From NCBI GenBank assembly GCA_036004405.1, contig DASYRM010000115.1, positions 1-45,564 on the forward strand: a DNA stretch of 45,564 nt, given 5' to 3'. The stretch's first letter is position 1. Every line of letters starts with the position of its first letter. The notes beneath the pieces are model-generated. The model saw only the letters and a program-made list of their open reading frames with translations. It had not been told where the DNA came from and did no database searches. Both the position numbers and the translations under genes were made by a program. Positions 39,443 to 45,564 of this stretch are shown here, in pieces. The stretch is from DASYRM01 sp036004405 (lineage in GTDB: Bacteria > Acidobacteriota > Vicinamibacteria > Vicinamibacterales > UBA2999).

Positions 39443-40393
39443 CTATTTCGCCGTCAGGCTGCGGTAGACCGCGGCCACGAAGTCCGCCCCTTTCACGAAG
39501 CTCGCGGCCGTCACGTATTCGCTGTCGTAGTCGCGCGACGGCGCGGCGGCCTGGACCTGGTCGAGCGTCATCCCCTTCTTGATCAGGTCCTGAACGCGGT
39601 CGCGCACGATCACGACCATGTCCCGATACTCCACGACGTCGGCCTCGTCGCAGAGGCGTCCATGCCCCGGCACCACGGAGGTGCCGCCCTCCTGTGTGTG
39701 ACCCGGGACGGTCAGATCCAGAATGTGATTGAGCGCGGCAATCTCGCCGGCGACACTGCCGCCGTTGGCGACGTCGATGAACGGGTAGCCGCCGGGCGTG
39801 AAGATGTCGCCGGCCACGACGACGTCCGACTTCGGGAAGTACACGATGGTGTCGCCGTCGGTATGCGCGCGCGGCTCGTGATGCAGGACCACGGGCTCGT
39901 CGTTGAAGCGCAGATCCTTGAACGGCGTCGCGTACTCGTCGCGCGGCAACCCGGCGTCGCTCAGCCGCGGGCCGTTTGCCGCGCTCGCGAGACGCGCCAG
40001 CACGTTCGAGTGAGCGATGATCTTGAGCGGCTGCGTGCCGTCGAATCGCGCGCCGAGGAAATCGAGCGGCTTCCTGCCATCGGCCTGCGCGAACGCGTCG
40101 TTGCCGCCCACGTGATCCGGATGCAGGTGAGTGTTGACGATCCAGAGCACTGCCCCCCGGTAGCGCGCGCGGACTTCCGCCGCCAGCGGCCCGGCGGACG
40201 CGGCGAGGCCGGTGTCCACCAGGAGCGTGCCGTCCTTGCCGTTCTGGACGACGACGTTGCCGCCGGCTCCAGCGATCACCGAGACGGCACCCTGCACGGG
40301 ATACACGCGCAGCGGCGGCGCCTCACTCTGCTGGGCTGCCGTCACCGCACAGAGGATGGCCACCAGGCCGAGCGCGGAGACCATACGCATCAT
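39443..40393 (-). CDS. Secreted metallo-beta-lactamase-fold hydrolase, copy 1
   Basis: The 316-residue protein has a signal peptide (VSALGLVAILCAVTAAQ) then AVSVIAGAGGNVVVQNGKDGTLLVDTG, the metal motif NTHLHPDHVGGN, HHEPRAHTDGDTIVYFP, VVVAGDIFTPGGYPFIDVANGG, and PGHGRLCDEADVVEYRDMVVIVRDRVQ. It is paralogous to the gene at 35721. The start is ATG 40393 or ATG 40390, either overlapping the stop of protein A (ATGATG); with the upstream and downstream genes it forms the first A-MBL-B cassette. Confidence 0.9.
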   Translation of the reverse strand: MMRMVSALGLVAILCAVTAAQQSEAPPLRVYPVQGAVSVIAGAGGNVVVQNGKDGTLLVDTGLAASAGPLAAEVRARYRGAVLWIVNTHLHPDHVGGNDAFAQADGRKPLDFLGARFDGTQPLKIIAHSNVLARLASAANGPRLSDAGLPRDEYATPFKDLRFNDEPVVLHHEPRAHTDGDTIVYFPKSDVVVAGDIFTPGGYPFIDVANGGSVAGEIAALNHILDLTVPGHTQEGGTSVVPGHGRLCDEADVVEYRDMVVIVRDRVQDLIKKGMTLDQVQAAAPSRDYDSEYVTAASFVKGADFVAAVYRSLTAK

Positions 40394-41316
40394 CGTGGGC
40401 GCGGCGCCGTGGGGGCCAGCAGGCATACCGCGTTGGCGCCGACGCCGCAGGTGCAGTAGCGCTCGCACACCAGCTTCGGCTTCTCTGGCTTCGGCATCTT
40501 CGAGCGGTACTCGGGATAGAGCGTCTCCGCTCCGCCTCGCGTCGCTTCGAACGGCAATCCGTACCAGTCGGCGACCTCGTGGAGAAACGGGTTGGTGCCC
40601 GGCAGGTGATTCGGCACGTAGTCCCTGCGCTCGCGCGGCACCTCGTCGCCGTACTCGCAGATGTCGCGCCCCATGCGCTGCCCCGGGTCGAGGACCCACG
40701 TCTGGCTCCGCACGAGCGGCTCGGTGAGGAGCGCCGGATCGGTGATGACCGTCGTGACCGTCAGGTAGGTGCCGTGCCGTACCCAGTGCTCGGTGAACGT
40801 CGCGTTGGCGCTGCGGGGGATGCCGTTGCGACGCACATAGTTTTCCTTGAGATGCGTCGTGCGGACGTTGAGCATGTTGTTCTGCCACGTGCCGGTGGAG
40901 AATCCGGACCACGTGTGCGGCGCCATGTCATCGGGATGCGGACGGCCGTCCATCCAGATCGTCCGTTCCATCTCCTGGAACCCCATGCGGGTGTGCCACG
41001 CGACGAGCTGCTGCGTGACCGGATCGAGCACGGGATCGATGCGCATGTTCGACAGCCCGCGCATCTGGTAGTCGCCGCCGTGCGGACGGCACTGGTACTC
41101 CTGGACGATCGAAATGCGATCGGCGTCGTAGCTGTCGCCGCGCAGCCGCGCCGCGTCGTTGATCGGCAGCCCCATGTAGTCGCCCAGTTCGGGGCCGGGT
41201 AGCCGCTCGGGAAGATCCTCGTGGTAGAGCGACGCCCAGGCACCTGAGACGTCGACCTGCGCAAACGCCGGAGCGGCCGGAAAAGCCAGGAGGAGCGCAG
41301 CCAACACGACGCGCAT
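40390..41316 (-). CDS. Secreted protein A, copy 1 (unrecognised family)
   Basis: The 308-residue product has a signal peptide (MRVVLAALLLAFPAAPAFAQ) then GAWASLYHEDLPERLPGPELGDYMGLPINDAARLRGDSYDA, EYQCRPHGGDYQMRGLSNMRI, TIWMDGRPHPDDMAPHTWSGFSTGTWQNNMLNVRTTHLKENYVRRNGIPRSANATFTEHWVRHG and VPRERRDYVPNHLPG. The C-terminus is Cys-rich (CERYCTCGVGANAVC). First gene of the leftward run, divergent from the TonB-dependent receptor with a 182-bp gap. Paralogue of the gene at 36725. Function unknown. Confidence 0.85.
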   Translation of the reverse strand: MRVVLAALLLAFPAAPAFAQVDVSGAWASLYHEDLPERLPGPELGDYMGLPINDAARLRGDSYDADRISIVQEYQCRPHGGDYQMRGLSNMRIDPVLDPVTQQLVAWHTRMGFQEMERTIWMDGRPHPDDMAPHTWSGFSTGTWQNNMLNVRTTHLKENYVRRNGIPRSANATFTEHWVRHGTYLTVTTVITDPALLTEPLVRSQTWVLDPGQRMGRDICEYGDEVPRERRDYVPNHLPGTNPFLHEVADWYGLPFEATRGGAETLYPEYRSKMPKPEKPKLVCERYCTCGVGANAVCLLAPTAPRPR

Positions 41317-41391
41317 CCCCGGACGATGGCACGCGCGCGCGCCTGACGGCTAGTAAGAATCGGACCTCGCCTACCATCGAGGCTGCTGATG

Positions 41392-41409
41392 ATGGTTATC
41401 ACCAAACAT
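41392..41409. promoter_or_regulatory. Operator-like dyad between protein A and TonB receptor genes
   Basis: ATGGTTATCACCAAACAT has matched ends (ATG-N-TT and AA-N-CAT) around six bases. It lies in the divergent gap of 182 bp (41317-41498) where control of both directions is plausible. The rest of the gap shows no clear -35/-10 pair. Weak evidence. Confidence 0.3.
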
Positions 41410-41498
41410 GGCACTGGCACTCGTGCTTCGCCGGGCGCAGAATACGCCGGTCGTGAATGCCCCTGCCCCCGGTGACTCGAAAACCAGAAGGAGGGCGA

Positions 41499-44400
41499 AT
41501 GCGTCCGTGGCAGCAAGTCGTATCGGTGTTCGTGATCCTCTTCGCGCTCTCGATCGAGGCGCGTGCACAAGTCGGCGCGTCGATCAGCGGCGTTGTACGG
41601 GATGCCCAGGGTGCGGTCATTCCGGGCGTCACGGTCGAGGCAGCGAGCCCAGTTCTCATCGAGAAAGCCCGCACGGCAACTTCCGACGCTAACGGTCGCT
41701 ACATCATTCCCGACTTGCGCCCGGGCACCTACACCGTCACCTTCACGTTGTCGGGATTCGTCACGGTCAAACGCGAAGGCGTCGAGCTCTCCGGCACTCA
41801 AGTCACCGCTGTGGACGCGGACATGCGCGTCGGCTCGATCTCCGAAACGATTACCGTGTCGGGCCAGGCGCAGCTCGTCGACGTACAGAGCACGCAGCGG
41901 CAGACGGTGATGAACCAGGAGATCGTCACCGCGATCCCGACGTCGCGCAACGGCTTCTCCGTGGGCGTGCTGGTCCCGAGCGTCAGCATCGCGTTCTCCG
42001 GCACGCTCGGCTCTCCCAACAACGCGCAGGACGTCGGCGGAGCGCTCGGCCCGAGCACGGAATCGCTCAGCGCCCACGGGAGCCGCCTGCAGGACCAGCG
42101 GATGACGATGAACGGCGTCGCGCTGAGCACGATGATCGGCGGCGGGTGGGGCGGTGGTGCGGTCCCCAACGCCACCGGCACCGCGGAGTTCGCCATCGAC
42201 ACCGCGGCGGTGGACGCGACGCTCGCGACCGGCGGCCCCCGCATCAACTTCATCCCGAAGGACGGCGGCAACAAGATGAGCGGCACGCTCTACGGGAGTT
42301 ACGCCACCGAAGGCTTCCAGACCGAGAGCTCGCGCACGGTGGGCAACTTCCCCGCGATTCGCGCCAACACCGTCAAGAAGAACGGCGACTTCAATCCCGG
42401 CCTGGGCGGCCCGATCGTCCGCGACAAGGCGTGGTTCTATCTCTCGGGCCGCTATCAGGCGGCCAATCTGTTCGTCCCCGGCATGTTCTACAACCGGAAT
42501 GCGAACAAGCCGGACCCGCTCACCCACCTGGTCAGCTACGTCCCCGACACCACACGGCCCGCCGTGGCGCCGCGCGAGTTCTTCACGTATCAGGGGCGCC
42601 TGACCTGGCAGGCGACGCCGAAGCACAAGATCGGCCTCACCTACGATCTCGAGAGCAACTGCTTCTGCCCCGATTCCGTGGGCCCGACGCGGACGCCCGA
42701 GGCCGCCGTGGACCGGCGGTTCCCGCTGCAGCGGTTCGTGCAGCTCGATTGGAACTCGCCGGTCAGCTCCAAGGTACTGCTCGAGGCCAGCGCGATCCAC
42801 CGGGTGGAACGCTGGGGGGCCATGAACCTGCAGACCGGTGGCGGGGGCAACATCTCGAGCCTGGATCCAACCGTGATCGGCGTCTCCGACGTCGGCCTCG
42901 CCCCGCCGCCGATCGGGTTCAACTATGGTGCCGCCGTCAGCGGCCTGGCGCCCGGCTCGCCGGCCTACAACAACTCCTGGAACGACAACTGGCACTACCG
43001 CGCGGCGCTGTCCTACGTGACCGGCTCGCATCTGCTCAAGATCGGTTTCAACAACGCGAACGGGCACTTCGAGAACCTCAATTACGACGTGAACCCGATC
43101 TACTACACGTTCGTGAACGGCACGCCGTCGGCCGTCAACATCAAGGACTCGCCGTACACGGTCGAAGTCGACGTGGACCGCGACTTCGGCTTCTTCGCGC
43201 AGGATCGCTGGTCGGTGCGGCGGTGGACCCTCACCGGCGGCCTCCGCTTCGACAACTTCAAGAACAGCTTCCCGGCGCAGGACCTGCTGCCGACCCGCTA
43301 CGTCCCGAACCGGTCGCGCGTGCACTTCGACCGGATCGAGAACATCAACTGGAAGGACGTGACGCCGCGTCTCGGCGCCGTGTACGACGTGTTCGGCACC
43401 GGCAAGACCGCGTTCAAGGTGACGCTCAACAAGTACCTGCTCGGGTACGGGACTGCAGGATTCTTCGAGAACGGACTCTCGTCGAACCCCAATCCGATCA
43501 ACAGCCTGGTGACGAGCACCGCGATCGGCTGGAACGACGCGAACCACGACTTCATCCCGCAGTGCAACCTGCTGAACCCCGCCGCGAACGGTGAATGCAG
43601 CGGCTGGCAGAGCCCCGGGTTCGGCTCGGTGGTGCCGAACGCGACCTACGACCCGAACCTGCTGACCGGCTGGGGCAAGCGCAACTTCAACTGGGAATTC
43701 TCGGCGGGCGTGCAGCACGAAGTGCTTCCACGCCTCTCGGTGGACGTCAGCTACTTCCGCCGGTGGTATGGCAACTTCCAGATGACCGACGATCGCGCCG
43801 TGGGTCCATCGGACTACGACCGCTTCACGTTCGCCGTGCCAGCCGATTCGCGCCTCCCGAATTCAGGCGGTACGCTGACGGCGGTGGATCTGAAGTTCCC
43901 GCAGTCGGTCTCTCCCCAAAACCTGTTCGTCACCTTGGCGGGCGATCGGGACGTGAAGATCACCGATCACTGGAACGGCGTGGACGTCACGATGAATGCC
44001 CGCCTGGAGAACGGACTGCGGCTCCAGGGCGGCATCAGCACCGGCCGCGAGCGGATCGACAACTGCGACCTGCTGACTCAGTACCCCGAGAACGCGCACC
44101 AGTTCCTCGGGACGCCGACGCGACTGCCGTTCTTCGCGGCCACGCCGCTCGAGTACTGCGATTCCGGGCCGCCCGGTCAGAATCTGGCCACGGGAGGATT
44201 CACCACGCAGGCGAAGGCGATCGGCGCCTATGTGTTCCCGAAGATCGACGTGCAGGTCAGCGGCACGTTCCAGAGCATTCCCGGCCAGATCGTCGAGGCC
44301 GACTACAACCTCTTCGGCGTCGGATCGCTGGGACGTCCGTTCGGCTCCTCGGTGATCGTTCCATTTCGTTCGTTCCAGATCGTCGAGCCGGGAAGCGTGC

Positions 44401-44606
44401 GGATGGACCGGATCAACCAGTTCGACATGCGGGTGTCGAAGATCTTCAGGGTCGGACGCTCGAAAACGAACGTGAACTTCGACCTCTACAACATGGTCAA
44501 CTCGAACGCGATCACGGCCGAGAACTTCGCGTTCGACGTCTGGCGTCAACCGCAGTACGTCATCCCGGCGCGGTTCTTCAAGTTGAGCGCTCAGTTCGAT
44601 TTCTGA
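41499..44606 (+). CDS. TonB-dependent outer-membrane receptor with carboxypeptidase-regulatory-like domain
   Basis: The 1035-residue protein has a signal peptide (RPWQQVVSVFVILFALSIEARAQ), an N-terminal carboxypeptidase-regulatory-like beta domain (GASISGVVRDAQGAVIPGVTVEAASPVLIEKARTATSDANGRYIIPDLRPGTYTVTFTLSGF), a plug-like region with SETITVSGQAQLVDVQST, and a long barrel ending in aromatic -KLSAQFDF, the terminal Phe expected for outer-membrane insertion. Start 41499 has AAGGAGG ten bases ahead, which removes 14 codons from the longer frame. It is the acidobacterial Oar/TonB-receptor type; the ligand is unknown, perhaps a carbohydrate or aromatic compound handled by the secreted enzymes divergently encoded. 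It has no partner SusD gene. Confidence 0.93.
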   Translation: MRPWQQVVSVFVILFALSIEARAQVGASISGVVRDAQGAVIPGVTVEAASPVLIEKARTATSDANGRYIIPDLRPGTYTVTFTLSGFVTVKREGVELSGTQVTAVDADMRVGSISETITVSGQAQLVDVQSTQRQTVMNQEIVTAIPTSRNGFSVGVLVPSVSIAFSGTLGSPNNAQDVGGALGPSTESLSAHGSRLQDQRMTMNGVALSTMIGGGWGGGAVPNATGTAEFAIDTAAVDATLATGGPRINFIPKDGGNKMSGTLYGSYATEGFQTESSRTVGNFPAIRANTVKKNGDFNPGLGGPIVRDKAWFYLSGRYQAANLFVPGMFYNRNANKPDPLTHLVSYVPDTTRPAVAPREFFTYQGRLTWQATPKHKIGLTYDLESNCFCPDSVGPTRTPEAAVDRRFPLQRFVQLDWNSPVSSKVLLEASAIHRVERWGAMNLQTGGGGNISSLDPTVIGVSDVGLAPPPIGFNYGAAVSGLAPGSPAYNNSWNDNWHYRAALSYVTGSHLLKIGFNNANGHFENLNYDVNPIYYTFVNGTPSAVNIKDSPYTVEVDVDRDFGFFAQDRWSVRRWTLTGGLRFDNFKNSFPAQDLLPTRYVPNRSRVHFDRIENINWKDVTPRLGAVYDVFGTGKTAFKVTLNKYLLGYGTAGFFENGLSSNPNPINSLVTSTAIGWNDANHDFIPQCNLLNPAANGECSGWQSPGFGSVVPNATYDPNLLTGWGKRNFNWEFSAGVQHEVLPRLSVDVSYFRRWYGNFQMTDDRAVGPSDYDRFTFAVPADSRLPNSGGTLTAVDLKFPQSVSPQNLFVTLAGDRDVKITDHWNGVDVTMNARLENGLRLQGGISTGRERIDNCDLLTQYPENAHQFLGTPTRLPFFAATPLEYCDSGPPGQNLATGGFTTQAKAIGAYVFPKIDVQVSGTFQSIPGQIVEADYNLFGVGSLGRPFGSSVIVPFRSFQIVEPGSVRMDRINQFDMRVSKIFRVGRSKTNVNFDLYNMVNSNAITAENFAFDVWRQPQYVIPARFFKLSAQFDF

Positions 44607-44625
44607 CGCCGACCCGGACAGCGGT

Positions 44626-45498
44626 TCACGCGACGGAGAGCCCGGCCGCCTCGACGAGGGGGCCGGGCACGCCTGCCGCCAACAGCAGCGGATCCTCCAG
44701 GTCGCTCGGCTGGAAGCCGCAGAGCGCGAGCTGGTCGAGGAGCGCGGACGGAGGCGCGGCGGTGAGCGCCTTGAAGTCCTTCACCAGATGCATCTGATCG
44801 AAGTAGCCGGCCTGCTGGCTGACGTCCGTCCAACTGAGCGACGGCCGGGTGGTCTTCAATGAGACGGCAAACATGAAGCGCGCCACCTTGGCGTAGTGCT
44901 TGGGCGGCATGCCAGTGTGCTCGGCGAAGCGGCGGCGGAAGTGACGATCGCCGAGGCCGGCATGCTCGGCCAGCGTCCAGGCGCGGATGCCGCCGTGCGC
45001 GGCCGCCAGCGCGTGCGCGGCCCGGTCCACGGGATGCAGTTCGCGCGCGCCGGCGAGACGAGCGGTGAGATAGCCTTCGACGACCCGCATCGTTTCCTCG
45101 ACGCTCGCTGCCGCTTCGACGCGGTCCAGCACGCCGGTGATCTCGGGACCGATCACATCCGCCGCCGGATGGGCATGGTCGGCCAGGGCGGAGGCGTCGT
45201 GACCGAAGAGACGATGAAACCCGCCCGGCCGAAACACCGCGAACACGCCCGAGAGCTGGCGACTGGGCTGAAGGTCCACCCATCGTCGCGTCTGCGGTCC
45301 GATCACCGCGGCGTGCGCCAGGACGTCAATCGCCCGCAGCCGATGATCGAACACCCGGCACGCCGCTCCCGGAAAGAACGCCAGCCTCGTCTCGAGCATC
45401 GGCAGGATGGGGCGCCGAGACGTCTCGCCCGGATGCTCGTACAGGTAGCCGCGCACGAACTCGCGCAGAGCCGGTGAGGGTTCGAACCACGTCCTCAT
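44626..45498 (-). CDS. AraC-family transcriptional regulator
   Basis: The 290-residue protein has an N-terminal effector part (LREFVRGYLYEHPGE, VIGPQTRRWVDL, FAVFRPGGFHRLFG) like the DUF6597-type AraC regulators, and a C-terminal AraC double HTH (WTLAEHAGLGDRHFRRRFAEHTGMPPKHYAKVARFMFAV, then LSWTDVSQQAGYFDQMHLVKDFKALTAAPPSALL). ATG 45498 is used rather than an in-frame TTG at 45516, because the latter lies in the stem of a terminator-like hairpin. It is convergent with the TonB receptor (19 bp apart). Confidence 0.88.
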   Translation of the reverse strand: MRTWFEPSPALREFVRGYLYEHPGETSRRPILPMLETRLAFFPGAACRVFDHRLRAIDVLAHAAVIGPQTRRWVDLQPSRQLSGVFAVFRPGGFHRLFGHDASALADHAHPAADVIGPEITGVLDRVEAAASVEETMRVVEGYLTARLAGARELHPVDRAAHALAAAHGGIRAWTLAEHAGLGDRHFRRRFAEHTGMPPKHYAKVARFMFAVSLKTTRPSLSWTDVSQQAGYFDQMHLVKDFKALTAAPPSALLDQLALCGFQPSDLEDPLLLAAGVPGPLVEAAGLSVA

Positions 45499-45505
45499 AA
45501 CGGGC

Positions 45506-45525
45506 GGCGGGGCCAACGCCCCGCC
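45506..45525 (-). terminator. Stem-loop between the partial receptor gene and the AraC gene
   Basis: GGCGGGGC-CAAC-GCCCCGCC is a perfect 8-bp GC stem, ten bases after the stop of the partial receptor on the minus strand and eight bases before the AraC start. It is a likely terminator for the former, without a U-run. Confidence 0.6.
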
Positions 45526-45534
45526 CCACGGACC

Positions 45535-45564
45535 TCAGAAGTCGAATTGTGCGCTGATCTTGAC
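45535..45564 (-). CDS. C-terminal end of a second TonB-dependent receptor (partial)
   Basis: The minus strand at the window edge encodes VKISAQFDF followed by TGA (45537-45535). This matches the end of the receptor at 41499 (FKLSAQFDF) nearly residue for residue, including the terminal Phe that outer-membrane barrels need. The gene begins outside the window. Only nine codons are visible, so the call rests on this similarity. Confidence 0.6.
   Translation of the reverse strand, partial: VKISAQFDF

Overview
The window looks like chromosomal DNA of a high-GC, soil-type Acidobacteriota, plausibly of the Vicinamibacteria lineage. This is an inference from gene content: an ECF sigma factor coupled to a TPR-bearing Ser/Thr kinase, a TonB-dependent receptor with an N-terminal carboxypeptidase-regulatory-like domain, many secreted proteins of unrecognised family, dispersed palindromic repeats and very GC-rich codon use. 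I see no rRNA, tRNA, CRISPR array, transposase or phage gene.

Layout. 1-4.4 kb (+): the end of a secreted beta-propeller gene, a CadC-like winged-helix regulator with a membrane domain, then a YjbQ-family gene followed at once by a B12-binding radical SAM gene. 4.4-11.7 kb (-): a close-packed series reading secreted protein, ECF sigma factor, Ser/Thr kinase-TPR, globin, secreted protein, second globin, TIR-TM-PASTA protein. 11.7-23.4 kb: an ion-homeostasis island. A KimA-type potassium permease (-) sits behind a clear cyclic-di-AMP (ydaO/yuaA) riboswitch. Divergent from it are a KdpD-like histidine kinase, a KdpE-like regulator and a lipoprotein. After an SRPBCC gene and a 48-residue protein come a stand-alone KdpD N-terminal sensor, a severely shortened KdpD-like kinase and a 1174-residue APC permease-USP-MgtE fusion. 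No kdpFABC genes are present. 23.4-29.3 kb: an SDR oxidoreductase, a 35-bp tandem repeat, a small secreted protein, and a MarR regulator divergent from a heterodimeric ABC exporter. 29.3-34 kb: an amidase with a CHRD-like tail and an M20 amidohydrolase (-), divergent from a LysR regulator. 34-41.3 kb (-): eight close-packed genes in which a three-gene cassette (protein A, metallo-beta-lactamase-fold hydrolase, protein B) occurs twice around another MBL hydrolase, ending in a Tat-exported haloacetate-dehalogenase-like enzyme. 41.5-45.6 kb: a TonB-dependent receptor, an AraC-type regulator, and the last codons of a second receptor at the window edge.

Main points of interest. (1) The potassium/magnesium island joins a c-di-AMP riboswitch, a split and eroded KdpD system and a fused APC-MgtE transporter. 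(2) A family of palindromic repeats with GTAGAGGCG ends lies between genes and also inside coding sequences, where it adds peptide (often EGAPLR) or supplies stop codons. (3) The secreted A-MBL-B cassette is duplicated, and A and B appear to be distant paralogues. (4) A TIR-PASTA membrane protein is the last gene of a kinase/sigma/globin series.
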